Positions 27,195 to 36,261 of a stretch of DNA of 64,000 nucleotides are shown piece after piece (position 1 is the first letter of the stretch; every line of letters begins with the position of its first letter). The notes below the pieces were generated by a model that was given only the letters and a program-made list of their open reading frames with translations, did no database searches and was not told the DNA's origin. The stretch spans positions 248,001 to 312,000 of the forward strand of contig NZ_BCRN01000003.1 in assembly GCF_001552615.1 (NCBI RefSeq). Reading direction: 5' to 3'. Source of the DNA: Millisia brevis NBRC 105863 (GTDB lineage: Bacteria > Actinomycetota > Actinomycetes > Mycobacteriales > Mycobacteriaceae). The position numbers were made by a program, and so were the translations under genes.

Positions 27195-28328
27195 GTGAAG
27201 GTGGTGGTGATCGGCGCCGGCGTCGGCGGTCTTGCGGCCGCCATCGGCCTGCACCGGGTGGGTGCCGAGGTCCAGGTCCTGGAACGACGGGGCGGCCTGC
27301 CCGCCGAGGGGTCGGGGCTGACGCTGTTCGGGAACGGATTCACCGCCCTCGACACCATCGGCGCCGGCGACGCGGTTCGCGCCGTCTGCGCTGCCGAGGC
27401 GGCGGGGCGTATCGGCGGAATCCGGCGGCCGGACGGTACCTGGCTGATGCGCACCGAGGTACCCGCCGACTCCCCGATCCGGGTGGTCCATCGCCGGGAT
27501 CTGAGCCGAGCGCTGGCCGGCGTGCTTCCGCCGGATTCCGTGCGGTGGTCGTTCGCGGTGGACAGCGTCACCGACACCGGCGATCGGGTGATCGTTGAAG
27601 GCGCGGACGGCAGCGCCGTGGACGCGGACCTGGTTATCGCCGCCGACGGTATCGACAGCGCGGTGCGACGGTCGTGGCCGAGTGACCCGCGGGTGATCGA
27701 CGCGGGCTATGCGGCGTGGCGGGCGGTCACCGATCGGCCCGTCGACATCGGCGGCTCGGCCGGCGAAACCTGGGGCACCGGGCTGCGATTCGGATACGCG
27801 CCGCTCCGGCACGGTCGGGTGTACTGGTTCGCCGTTGTCGGCACTCGGCACGACACCGCCGATCCGGTCGAAGCGCTCGGTCGGTTCGCCGGCTGGCACG
27901 ATCCGATCGGCGCGATCCTGGCGGCCACGGCCCCGGATGCACCGTTTCGACTCCCTATCCGGGCCCTCGATCGCCCCGCCCCGACCTTCGTTCGGGGTCG
28001 CACCGTCCTGCTCGGCGACGCCGCCCACGCGATGACCCCAAACCTCGGGCAGGGCGCCAATCAGGCCCTGGAGGACGCGGCCACCCTCTCGGTCCTGCTG
28101 CGAAAAGTCGTCGACGGGCCGGCCGCGCTGTCCGAGGTCCTGGCGCACTACAGCCACCTGCGTCGCCCGCGGGTGGCCGCGCTGACCCGGCAGGCCCGCC
28201 TGATCGGATCGGTGGCCCATGCGCCGTCGCCGCTGGTTCCGCTGCGCGACGCGGTGATGCGCCTGATTCCAGCCGATCGGGCCCAACGGCAGGCGGACGC
28301 CCTACAGGGGTGGCAGCCCCCGCGATAG
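27195..28328 (+). CDS. FAD-dependent monooxygenase (PHBH/UbiH-type)
   Basis: A 377-residue group A flavoprotein hydroxylase. The FAD site VVVIGAGVGGLAAAIGLHRVG is at residues 3-23, the DG motif region is DLVIAADGIDSAVRRSW (about 150), and the GD motif is LLGDAAHAMTPNLGQGANQALEDA (about 275). It would use NAD(P)H and oxygen to hydroxylate an aromatic or related substrate. GTG at 27195 follows GGGAGG. The gene is controlled by the divergent TetR regulator, so it may serve in drug or xenobiotic modification; the substrate is unknown. Confidence 0.9.
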   Translation: MKVVVIGAGVGGLAAAIGLHRVGAEVQVLERRGGLPAEGSGLTLFGNGFTALDTIGAGDAVRAVCAAEAAGRIGGIRRPDGTWLMRTEVPADSPIRVVHRRDLSRALAGVLPPDSVRWSFAVDSVTDTGDRVIVEGADGSAVDADLVIAADGIDSAVRRSWPSDPRVIDAGYAAWRAVTDRPVDIGGSAGETWGTGLRFGYAPLRHGRVYWFAVVGTRHDTADPVEALGRFAGWHDPIGAILAATAPDAPFRLPIRALDRPAPTFVRGRTVLLGDAAHAMTPNLGQGANQALEDAATLSVLLRKVVDGPAALSEVLAHYSHLRRPRVAALTRQARLIGSVAHAPSPLVPLRDAVMRLIPADRAQRQADALQGWQPPR

Positions 28329-28359
28329 ACGCGCGGGCCACACCCCGCCGCCGCCGACA

Positions 28360-28378
28360 GTTGGTTAGCATCACCTAA
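28360..28378. promoter_or_regulatory. IdeR/DtxR-like iron box overlapping the start of the FecCD operon
   Basis: The 19 bases GTTGGTTAGCATCACCTAA match the IdeR consensus TTAGGTTAGSCTAACCTAA at 15 of 19 positions, including both conserved inner half-sites. The last base is the A of the ATG start of the permease, so a bound repressor would sit on the start of a leaderless or very short transcript. Confidence 0.6.
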
Positions 28379-29400
28379 TGCTTACCGCTCGGTCCGGCCG
28401 GACCACGGTGACCCTTGTCGCCCTGCTCGTGGCTATCGGCTTCGCCGCGCTGCTCTCACTCGCCGTGGGCGCGCGGTCGATCCCGCTGGTCGACACCTGG
28501 AACGCCCTGATCGGGAACCCCACGCCGAATGTTCCCGACGCCGGAGAACTGATCTGGGGACAACGCTTTCTGCGCACCGCCCTCGCGATCGTGGTCGGTC
28601 TGGCGCTCGGCGCCGCCGGCGCGCTGACGCAGGGACATACCCGCAATCCGTTGGCCGACCCCGGATTGCTCGGGGTGAACGCCGGGGCGGCGCTGGCCGT
28701 GTGCGCGGCGACCTTCACCCTCGGCTTCAGTGACCCGGCGGTGCTGTCGATCGCCGCGTTCATCGGCGCCGGTCTGGCGGCGTCGGCGATCCTGGCGATC
28801 AGCGCCCGCACCTCCGGGTCCGCGCCGCTGGTGTTGCTGCTCGCCGGGGTGGGCCTCAACGCCGCGTTGATCGCCTTCACCTCCGCATTGGTGTTGTCGG
28901 ACAACGCGACCCTGGAGACCTGGCGCTTCTGGACGGTCGGCTCGGTCAACGGCCGCACCACCGACACGCTGACCGTCGCGGCCATCCTGATCGCGTTCGG
29001 CCTGCTGGCCGCGCTGATCAACGCCGGTTCGCTCAACGCCTCCACCCTCGGCGACGACCTCGCCACCTCGCTCGGCGGCTCCCCCGCCGCCTCCCGCACG
29101 ACCGGTCTGTTGACGATCACCCTGCTGACCGCGGCGGCCACCGCGGCATGCGGGCCGATCGCCTTCCTCGGCCTGGTCGCCCCCCACCTCGCCCGGCTCG
29201 TGTCGGGCCCCGACTACCGCACGATGGTGCTGCTCGCGGCGCCGATCGGAGCGCTGATGCTGCTGATCTGCGACGTCCTGGGCCGCATCGTGGCACCGCC
29301 CGGCGAGGTTGCGTCCGGGATCATGGTCGCCCTCATCGGCGCACCGTTCCTGATCGTCCTGCTCAACTCGACCCGCATGTTTGCGAGCGCCCGCCGATGA
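28378..29400 (+). CDS. FecCD-family iron-siderophore ABC permease (first subunit)
   Basis: A 340-residue permease with about nine helices. The signature QRFLRTALAIVVGLALGAAG followed by NPLADPGLLGVNAGAALAV is near residues 60-105, and the ATPase-contact helix GPIAFLGLVAPHLARLVSG near 260. It pairs with the following gene as a heteromeric permease, overlapping by ATGA. An IdeR-like box covers its start, which agrees with an iron-siderophore role. Neither an ATPase nor a binding protein gene is alongside. Confidence 0.9.
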   Translation: MLTARSGRTTVTLVALLVAIGFAALLSLAVGARSIPLVDTWNALIGNPTPNVPDAGELIWGQRFLRTALAIVVGLALGAAGALTQGHTRNPLADPGLLGVNAGAALAVCAATFTLGFSDPAVLSIAAFIGAGLAASAILAISARTSGSAPLVLLLAGVGLNAALIAFTSALVLSDNATLETWRFWTVGSVNGRTTDTLTVAAILIAFGLLAALINAGSLNASTLGDDLATSLGGSPAASRTTGLLTITLLTAAATAACGPIAFLGLVAPHLARLVSGPDYRTMVLLAAPIGALMLLICDVLGRIVAPPGEVASGIMVALIGAPFLIVLLNSTRMFASARR

Positions 29401-30449
29401 CCACGCTCACCCCCGAGGGGTCCTTCGTTCGGCGCGGTCGCCGCGCCTCCGTGCGCTGGCACCGCCGCACCCTCGCCTGGGCCACCGGCCTGGGACTGGC
29501 CGTCGCCCTGATCGGCTACGCCGGCATCGGGATCAGCGAATTTCCGTTGAGTCCCGTCGATGTCGGGCGCATCCTGCTCGGTGGCGGCACCAAACCGGAG
29601 AACTACGTCGTCTTCGATGTGCAGGTACCCCGGGTGTTGTTGGCGGCACTCGCCGGCTTCGGCTTGGCGATGTCCGGGGCGCTGACCCGGACGGTGGCCC
29701 GCAACCCCCTGGCGACCCCCGATCTGATCGGCATCACCTCCGGGGCCACGGTCTTTGCCGTGCTGGCCATCGGCTTTCGCGATACCTGGGGCAGCGCGCT
29801 GGCGTCGATCGGCACCGTATCGTCCGCGTTGCTCGGTGCGGCATTGACCGGTTCGGCGGTCTTCGCGCTGGCCGCCCGACGCGGTTTCGACCCCTTCCGA
29901 CTGGTGCTGACCGGCGTCGCGTTCACCTGGTTCTGTCAGGCGCTGGTGACCTACCTGCTCACCCGGGCGGATATCTACGACGTCGCCACCGCACAACGCT
30001 GGATGGTCGGCTCGGTCGCCAACGCGACGATGGACCGAGTGATTCCGGTTGCCGTGCTCGTCCCGTTGGCCGTGGTCGCGTGCATGCTGCTCGCCCGGCA
30101 CCTGCGGGTCTACCCGCTGGGCGACGATTCCGCCGCTTCGCTGGGGACACAACCGAATCGCACCGCGGCGATCACCTTCGCGCTGGCGGTCGTGGTGGCC
30201 GCCGTGTGCACCGCGGTCGCCGGCCCGATCGCCTTCGTGGCACTGCTGGCGCCGCAGGTCGCGGTGATGGTGACCCGCTCCCCCACCCCGATTCCCTGCA
30301 CCGCCGGCTGGGTGGGTGCGCTGCTGGTCGTCGCCGGGGATCTGTTGACCCGCACGCTGCTTCCGCCGGGGTTGGCGGTCGGCATCGTGACCGCCGCCAT
30401 CGGTGGACCGGCGTTGGTGGCCCTGTTGTTGGTGCGGATACGGCGCTGA
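29397..30449 (+). CDS. FecCD-family iron-siderophore ABC permease (second subunit)
   Basis: A 350-residue partner permease. The N-terminus is a basic cytoplasmic stretch, then QVPRVLLAALAGFGLAMSGA and NPLATPDLIGITSGATVFAV, with GPIAFVALLAPQVAVMVT near 280. The last motif reads APQ where most relatives have APH. It overlaps the first subunit gene by four bases. The two would form the membrane part of a siderophore importer, using an ATPase from elsewhere. Confidence 0.9.
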   Translation: MTTLTPEGSFVRRGRRASVRWHRRTLAWATGLGLAVALIGYAGIGISEFPLSPVDVGRILLGGGTKPENYVVFDVQVPRVLLAALAGFGLAMSGALTRTVARNPLATPDLIGITSGATVFAVLAIGFRDTWGSALASIGTVSSALLGAALTGSAVFALAARRGFDPFRLVLTGVAFTWFCQALVTYLLTRADIYDVATAQRWMVGSVANATMDRVIPVAVLVPLAVVACMLLARHLRVYPLGDDSAASLGTQPNRTAAITFALAVVVAAVCTAVAGPIAFVALLAPQVAVMVTRSPTPIPCTAGWVGALLVVAGDLLTRTLLPPGLAVGIVTAAIGGPALVALLLVRIRR

Positions 30450-30492
30450 ACCGGATCCCCCGTGGTTCGAAATACGCTGAAGGAGTGGTGAC

Positions 30493-31284
30493 ATGACGGT
30501 GCTCGAGATCGCGGGCGCGGACCTCGAGGTGGTGCGCTACGGCCGTGCCGGGAGCCGTCCGGTGCTGCTGCATCACGGCCTGGCCGGTTCGGCCGCCTTG
30601 CCCCCGCAGTGGTTGGAACTGGTGGCCGACGCCGACGTCGAGATCATCGCGATCGCCCGGCCGGGATACGGGCTGTCGGCACCACGCGAGATGGCGGATA
30701 TCGCCGCCTGGGCGCCGATCGTCGGCGAACTATTGGATCGGTGGGCGCTCGATTCCGTGGGGACCCTGGGCATCTCGGCCGGTGCGCCGTACAGCTATGC
30801 GCTCGCCGCGTCGCTGCCGGATCGGGTAGCGCGGGTGGCGATCACCAGCGGCTTGGGCCTGGTGAACGAGCGGGAGACCCGCGCGCTCTATCCCGAGCCG
30901 TCGCCGACACTGTTCGAATGGTTCGGCACCGCATCGTTCGAGGAGGTCGCCCAGTTCTGGTCGAAGAACTTCTCCGCCGGGCTGGCCGATCTGCCCGACG
31001 ATCATCCGTGGCGCACGGTGATCGGGGACTCCCTCGCCCACGACGCCGCCGGCCCGGCGCGCGAGGCGATCCTGCAGCAACGCCCGTGGGGATTCGCAGT
31101 CGAGGACGTCACTGTGCCGGTGCAGTTGTGGCATACCCGCCTCGACACCGACGTTCCGTTTGCGACCGCGGAGATCGTCGCCGCCCGCATTCCGGGGGCG
31201 ATCCTGCACGAGCACGACGACCCCGCGCACATCCCCACCGAGAAGACCCTGCACACCGCCCTGACCTACGCGGCAGGCGGATAG
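30493..31284 (+). CDS. Alpha/beta hydrolase
   Basis: A 263-residue hydrolase with the oxyanion loop LLHHGLAGSA (about residue 25), the nucleophile elbow LGISAGAPYSYAL (Ser about 95) and a C-terminal HEHDDPAHIPTEKTLH in which the catalytic His probably lies. The Asp is likely that of HTRLDTDVPF. It starts 43 bases after the second permease gene and may be part of the iron operon, possibly as a siderophore or ester hydrolase. That assignment is inference; many relatives are generic esterases. Confidence 0.85.
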   Translation: MTVLEIAGADLEVVRYGRAGSRPVLLHHGLAGSAALPPQWLELVADADVEIIAIARPGYGLSAPREMADIAAWAPIVGELLDRWALDSVGTLGISAGAPYSYALAASLPDRVARVAITSGLGLVNERETRALYPEPSPTLFEWFGTASFEEVAQFWSKNFSAGLADLPDDHPWRTVIGDSLAHDAAGPAREAILQQRPWGFAVEDVTVPVQLWHTRLDTDVPFATAEIVAARIPGAILHEHDDPAHIPTEKTLHTALTYAAGG

Positions 31285-31366
31285 CCGCCGAGCGGGAGCT
31301 AATATGACCCCCGTGCTGGAGGGGGGTCCGGATGGGTGAGCTCGATGTCGACCTCGATGTGCTCAG

Positions 31367-32325
31367 GTGACGTCTATGCGGCGAGTCAAACCGTCTCTTT
31401 CGCGAAGCCGACAGGGCGGTGTCCGTGTTGCACTATCGAACAGCTCGCATCAAAATTCGGGGCAATCCAAACAAGCTCAACGATGCGTACGAAGTGGCGA
31501 AAAGGGAACGATAGCCGGTTCGGATCGTTTCTGCGTCTCGGCAACTCTCGCCTTCGCACTTGTGGTCGGAGGATGCGGATCCCAGCAGCCGACCGACCAA
31601 TCCGGTCCAAGCACTGTCGAAGCGTCGGATACTACCTACACCAACGTGTGGTCAACCGATGAGCACACTGACATTGGAAGCCGCCCGGCGGAGTTGATCC
31701 GCGCAGCCTACGAGGCGTCGAAACTCGCCTCCTACCGGGGAATATCCAACTCGTATCCCGGTTACGAGTCGGCGCTGGTTATACACAGCCGCGGGGCGTG
31801 GAGGGCCGGGAAATCACGGATATCTTTGTCGCGCCGTCACAGGTCACTAGCGCCTGGCCACCGGCACAGACCGAGTTCAACCACCTGGTAGAGCTCTCCG
31901 AATCCGACGCCACTGTTTCCGGGGTGGTCTGTACGTACAAGCTCTTCGAGGAGCCCCGCTACAACGCCACTCTCGAAGGCGGATCGATCGTTACGGCCAT
32001 CACGTTGACCAGAGACGACGATCCCGATGGCGACTCCGGAGGCCGGGACGACGACCCGGAGCGGGCGCTGACGGACCATCGTCTCCCGTCGTGGAATGTC
32101 TTCACGGGGTGGAGAATCGATCAGTTGCACCTCGTGGGTCGGACGGCGCTTCGGGACGACCCGCAGGCCACATGCGCACGCTGGATGAGCCAGCAGTTCC
32201 CCGACCACGTCTATAACGACGTCGGCCTGCTCGTCCCACCGCGCACCTACGGCGACAACCCGCCCACCATGCCCGTGCAACCGCAGTACCCGGAGTGGAT
32301 TCCCCCGGCGAGCGCGGATCGATGA
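31367..32325 (+). pseudogene. Frameshifted lipoprotein gene (paralogue of the next gene)
   Basis: Two frames together encode a copy of the lipoprotein at 32322-33140. The first frame gives LAFALVVGGCG (lipobox), then NVWSTDEHTDIGSRPAELIR and GISNSYPGYESAL. From about 31775-31785 the match switches to another frame, continuing SAWPPAQTEFNHL through VSGVVCTYKLFEEPRYN to PQYPEWIPPAS. The break needs a net -1 or +2 base shift. The start is also unclear: there are about 60 odd residues before the lipobox. The stretch is less GC-rich than its surroundings. Its final stop overlaps the next ATG (ATGA). Confidence 0.8.
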
Positions 32326-33140
32326 GGATCTCCGGACTCGGTAGGAGCGGATTGCTCGTCGCCGTCTCGCTGGTCATGGCAGGGTGCGGTAGTTCCGGGC
32401 CGTCCGAACAGGCAGGCGAACGCAACGGCACTCCCACGCCGACGGATGTCACTTTTCACAACGTGTGGTCCGCCGGAGAGGGAATCGATCTGGGGAGTCG
32501 CTCCGCGGAATTGGTACGTGCCACCGCCGAGGCTGCCGATATGGCGTCCCTGCGGGGGATCGCGGCCTCCTACCCGGGCTACGAATCGGCCCTCGCGTCA
32601 ACGGAACCCAGAGACAAGGTTGGTTGGCAGATCAGCGGCACCTACGTGCCCACAGGTGACGGGCGAAACACCTGGCCGTCCCCGCCGACGTCCTTTCAGC
32701 ACCTCATGGACGTCTCGTCGTCCTCGGACGAAGTGACCGGCGTGGTCTGCACGTACAGCGTCCTCGAGGAGCCCCGATACAACCCCTCCCTCGAGGGCGG
32801 ATACACAACAACCCTGATCCGATTGACCAGGAACGATCAGCCAGACGGCCCGGTCGGAACGCCCGACGACGACCCGAGTACAGCCCTCCCGGAACACCGC
32901 ATCCCCTCGTGGAATGTCTTCGAGGGATGGACCATCGAGCAGTTGTACCTCGACGACAACTCCAGCCTGCACGACGAACCCCGAGCCGGGTGCGCACGCT
33001 GGATGAATCAACAGTTCCCCGACCACATCTACAACGACGCCGGCCTACTGGTCCCATCCCACACCTACAGCGACAACCCGCCCACCATGCCCATGCGACC
33101 GCAATATCCGGAGTGGATTCCCCCGGCATCCACGGCATAG
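32322..33140 (+). CDS. Secreted lipoprotein of unknown function
   Basis: A 272-residue lipoprotein with the signal peptide MRISGLGRSGLLVAVSLVMA and lipidation at Cys22. Four cysteines elsewhere (including VVCTYS and AGCARWM) could form disulfides. Conserved stretches with the broken copy upstream are GSRSAELVRATAEAA, YPGYESAL, VLEEPRYNPSLEGG, PSWNVFEGWTIEQL and RPQYPEWIPPAS. I do not recognise the family. The last about 137 bases are nearly identical to the end of the upstream copy, showing a tandem duplication. Confidence 0.82.
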   Translation: MRISGLGRSGLLVAVSLVMAGCGSSGPSEQAGERNGTPTPTDVTFHNVWSAGEGIDLGSRSAELVRATAEAADMASLRGIAASYPGYESALASTEPRDKVGWQISGTYVPTGDGRNTWPSPPTSFQHLMDVSSSSDEVTGVVCTYSVLEEPRYNPSLEGGYTTTLIRLTRNDQPDGPVGTPDDDPSTALPEHRIPSWNVFEGWTIEQLYLDDNSSLHDEPRAGCARWMNQQFPDHIYNDAGLLVPSHTYSDNPPTMPMRPQYPEWIPPASTA

Positions 33141-33230
33141 GTACAGGCCAGCTATCCACAGCCCGTCGACTATCCCCAGTTCGGGATTCGAGTCCGTTTT
33201 GTGTCGGACCCCATCGATACAATCGAACAC

Positions 33231-34544
33231 ATGAGCGAATGGGGTGGCGATGGCGAGGCGACACCCGAGCGGGTGGCCGCCTGGACGGAGGCGATCATTC
33301 GTTCGGCGGGCCCCGGGGCGGATCCCGCATGCATCGACCTGATCCAGTCCCTCCGCCGGCTCACCTGCGCCGCCGAGGGCCTGATCGCCACGGCGACCGC
33401 CACCTTCGCCGCCGGTCAGCGCGGTGACGTGCCGCCATCGGATGAGCGGCGCGAACGAGTCGATCGGAACATCGCGACGCAGATCGGACTCGCTCGACGC
33501 GAATCCCCGCGCCGCGCCCGCATCCATGTCGGCCTCGCAACGGTGCTCACCACCGAGATGCCGCATACCTTCGCCGCCTTGCGCACCGGGCGGATCAGCG
33601 AGTGGCGCGCGACGATCATCGTGCGCGAGACCGCGTGCCTCACCCGCGAGGATCGCGGAAAGATCGATGCGCAGATCGGCGCCGACCCGGGGCACTGGGA
33701 GACGCTGTCGGACGGACGCACGATCGCCGAGCTGCGCGCCATGGCCTACGAGGCCGACAGGGAGCACTTCGTCCTCGCCCGCCAACGAGCGGTCAGGGAT
33801 AGGCGCGTGACGTTGCGGCCGCTACCGGCCGGGATGGCGCGGCTGTCCGCGACGGTTCCGTTGGTCGACGCGGTCGCGGCGTACGCCGGACTGGAACATG
33901 CGGCCACCGGCGCCCGAGGCCGCGGGGACGATCGATCACGCGGGGCAATCATGGCGGACACCCTTCTGCATCACCTGACCGCGGGGAACGGTCCGGCCGA
34001 GCGCCCGGTCGTGCCGATAGCGGTGAACCTGTTGATCTCGGACACCGCCCTGCTGGGCGACGGTAACGAGCCGGCCCAGTGCGAACGTTTCGGACCGATC
34101 CCCGCCGATCTTGCCCGGGACCTGGTCGGGGTCGCGGCAGATGCGGATCTTGCCACCCTCCGCCGGGTGTACGGCAGTCCGAAGTCGCTGGTGGCGATGG
34201 AATCGAAGGCGCGCTGCTTCCCCGCCGGACTGGCCCGACTGATCCGGCTGCGTGATCGGACCTGCCGAATGCCGTTCTGCGACGCACCGATTCGCCACAT
34301 CGACCATATCGTTCCCGCGGCGCGCGGGGGACCGACAAGTTATGGGAACGGCCAGGGACTGTGCGAGTCCTGCAATCACGCGAAGCAACCCCACGGTTGG
34401 TACAGCCACGTCCGTCACCGTCCGGACGGACGACATCAGGTGGAGACCACGACTCCGACCGGGCATGTGTACCGCAGCCCCGCACCGACACCGCCCCGTA
34501 GCGGCGTTCCCGCACCTCCGCGGGAGGAGCGGCGGTCGGCATGA
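33231..34544 (+). CDS. DUF222 / HNH endonuclease (13E12 repeat family)
   Basis: A 437-residue protein of the family that is dispersed in mycobacteria and relatives as the REP13E12-type element. The DUF222 part covers residues 20-320. A C-terminal HNH motif follows: CRMPFCDAPIRHIDHIVPAARGG and then GLCESCNHAKQPHGW. The tail is Pro/Arg-rich. TACAAT eight bases before the ATG at 33231 suggests a leaderless transcript; GTG at 33201 is the other choice. No flanking repeats or recombinase were seen here, so it looks like a single gene copy. Confidence 0.88.
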   Translation: MSEWGGDGEATPERVAAWTEAIIRSAGPGADPACIDLIQSLRRLTCAAEGLIATATATFAAGQRGDVPPSDERRERVDRNIATQIGLARRESPRRARIHVGLATVLTTEMPHTFAALRTGRISEWRATIIVRETACLTREDRGKIDAQIGADPGHWETLSDGRTIAELRAMAYEADREHFVLARQRAVRDRRVTLRPLPAGMARLSATVPLVDAVAAYAGLEHAATGARGRGDDRSRGAIMADTLLHHLTAGNGPAERPVVPIAVNLLISDTALLGDGNEPAQCERFGPIPADLARDLVGVAADADLATLRRVYGSPKSLVAMESKARCFPAGLARLIRLRDRTCRMPFCDAPIRHIDHIVPAARGGPTSYGNGQGLCESCNHAKQPHGWYSHVRHRPDGRHQVETTTPTGHVYRSPAPTPPRSGVPAPPREERRSA

Positions 34545-34644
34545 TGCGGAACGACGATCGGCGCCGCACCCGGGTGACGGGGCTCACCGGTCGACGGGAA
34601 GGACGGACACATCGTCGACACATGGCGCACGTAGCGTCGGAGCC

Positions 34645-35712
34645 ATGGACGTCGCGATCCTCGGGGCGACCGGAGACGTGGGTCGCCAACTGTGCACCCA
34701 GCTCCTGCTTCGCCGAGTACTCCCCCACACCTCACGTCTGCAGCTTGTCGGGCGCAGCGGCGGATCGAGCGGCCGCGCCTGCGCCGGCCTGCGCAACGAT
34801 CTCATCGACGCGTTCGACGAGATCGCCCCCTGGATCGATGTCGCGCTCTCCCCGGACGAGTTGGTCGCCGACGTCATCGTGATGACCGCCGGCGCCACGG
34901 TGGGTGTGGGCGGCGGGTCGGTCTCCCGCGAGCAGCTTGCCGAACGCAACGCCGAGGTGTTCAGCACCTACGCCGAGGCACTCGCGCGGCACGGCTCCGG
35001 GCAGGAGGTCGTGATCGTCGTCTCCAACCCTGTCGAGTTGGGGGTCGCGGTCTTCGCCGAACACCTCGGCCGCCACCGCGTCATCGGCATGGGCGCGTGG
35101 CTCGACACCCTGCGCTTCCGACGGGAGATCGCGACGACGACCGGGGTACACCGGCAGCAGGTCGGCGGATTTGCGGTCGGCCAGCACGGCGAGGACCTCG
35201 TCCCGCTGTGGTCGACGGTTCGACTGCAAGGCATGCACCCCGCCGAGTCGGCCGCATTGCTCGCCGAGGTCCGGGGCGACCGGGACCTGGAGGACTACGC
35301 CCGCGAATTCGACGTCGCCAAGAAGAAGCTCGCCAAGATGGAGGGCGGCGCTCCCGAAGCCTTCCGGTACGTCGAGAGCCTACCGCCGGATGTTCGAACA
35401 TCGTTGCGGCCGTGGCTGACCCAGAATAGTGGCGCCAAGACCGCTTCGGCGACCGCCGCCGCCACGATCGACCTGATCGAGGTGGTGCTCGGCGGGCGCG
35501 AGATCGTCGTGGCCGGGCAGGTTGCCCTCGACGGGGAGATCGCACTCGGCGGAGCGCCCTTCACCGGAGTGCTCGGCGTTCCGGTCGTGGTCGGTCCGAA
35601 CGGCTGGTCTTCGGTGCTGCTCGGCGATCTCGCCGACGACGAAACGCGGCGGCTCGAACGCACGGCCGCCCGCATCGGCGACGCGGTCCGCCCCTGGGTG
35701 GCTGCGGCATGA
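34645..35712 (+). CDS. Malate/lactate dehydrogenase-like enzyme
   Basis: A 355-residue NAD-dependent 2-hydroxyacid dehydrogenase fold. The NAD motif is AILGATGDVGRQLC at residues 4-17. The catalytic set is present: Arg of SREQLAERN, Asp and Arg of WLDTLRFRR (about 155), and His of GGFAVGQHGEDLVPLW (about 180). The second half is longer than in ordinary malate dehydrogenase, with a KKLAKMEGGAPEAFRYVE insertion. It is coupled to an ACT-domain gene (ATGA). I could not assign the substrate; the coupled ACT protein suggests a biosynthetic or controlled role. Confidence 0.83.
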   Translation: MDVAILGATGDVGRQLCTQLLLRRVLPHTSRLQLVGRSGGSSGRACAGLRNDLIDAFDEIAPWIDVALSPDELVADVIVMTAGATVGVGGGSVSREQLAERNAEVFSTYAEALARHGSGQEVVIVVSNPVELGVAVFAEHLGRHRVIGMGAWLDTLRFRREIATTTGVHRQQVGGFAVGQHGEDLVPLWSTVRLQGMHPAESAALLAEVRGDRDLEDYAREFDVAKKKLAKMEGGAPEAFRYVESLPPDVRTSLRPWLTQNSGAKTASATAAATIDLIEVVLGGREIVVAGQVALDGEIALGGAPFTGVLGVPVVVGPNGWSSVLLGDLADDETRRLERTAARIGDAVRPWVAAA

Positions 35713-36179
35713 TCGGCTCCTGGGTCGTGCAAATGGTGGGTATCGACCGGCCGGGCACGGTCACCGCGATCACCAACGTCTTCTCGTCGCGGGGCGTGTC
35801 GTTCGCCTCCCTGGTCACCGGCAGCGGTCCGCGCGACGACGGCACGGCGATCACGATGACCTTCCACGCCACCGAGGCGCGGGCCCGTCAACTCGCGCGC
35901 ACCCTGTCCCGGTTGGCGCAGGTGGATGCGGTCGATCTGCGGACCGCGGACGACGAGGCGGTGCGGGCCACGGCGGTGGTGCTGATGCCGGCCGGCGAGG
36001 GTTTCCAGCCCGATCGACACGCCACCGTCAGCTGGTCCGGGGAGGCCGAGCTGGGGCAACCGGTGCTGGTCGAGGGCCAACTGCGTCAGGTCGAGGGAGT
36101 TGTCGCCGATGCCCGCAGGCGCGGCGCGGTCGCGACCGCCGTCGTGATCCTGCCGTTGGAGAGCTACCCGGTGACATGA
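35709..36179 (+). CDS. ACT-domain protein
   Basis: A 156-residue protein. Residues 1-75 form an ACT fold (VVQMVGIDRPGTVTAITNVF, SSRGVSFASLVTGSG). The second half (80-156) could be a divergent repeat or new domain. ACT domains bind amino acids or small acids. ATG overlaps the dehydrogenase stop, so it may act as the regulatory subunit of that enzyme or a small-molecule sensor. That partnership is inference from the overlap only. Confidence 0.83.
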   Translation: MIGSWVVQMVGIDRPGTVTAITNVFSSRGVSFASLVTGSGPRDDGTAITMTFHATEARARQLARTLSRLAQVDAVDLRTADDEAVRATAVVLMPAGEGFQPDRHATVSWSGEAELGQPVLVEGQLRQVEGVVADARRRGAVATAVVILPLESYPVT

Positions 36180-36261
36180 CCCCGCACATCCCCCTCCATC
36201 TCGGACGCTACTCTGGTTCACATGTAGGCGATCGAACCGGAACCAGGGGGGAGTTATCGGT

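Noticed and set aside
33148-33160. CTATCCACAG resembling a DnaA box
   Set aside because: A single imperfect copy in an intergenic gap; no cluster and no dnaA or dnaN gene nearby, so there is no evidence for an origin.
33231-34544. The HNH protein as part of a mobile element or intron
   Set aside because: No reverse transcriptase, recombinase, terminal repeats or target duplication; the family occurs as ordinary dispersed genes in this lineage.
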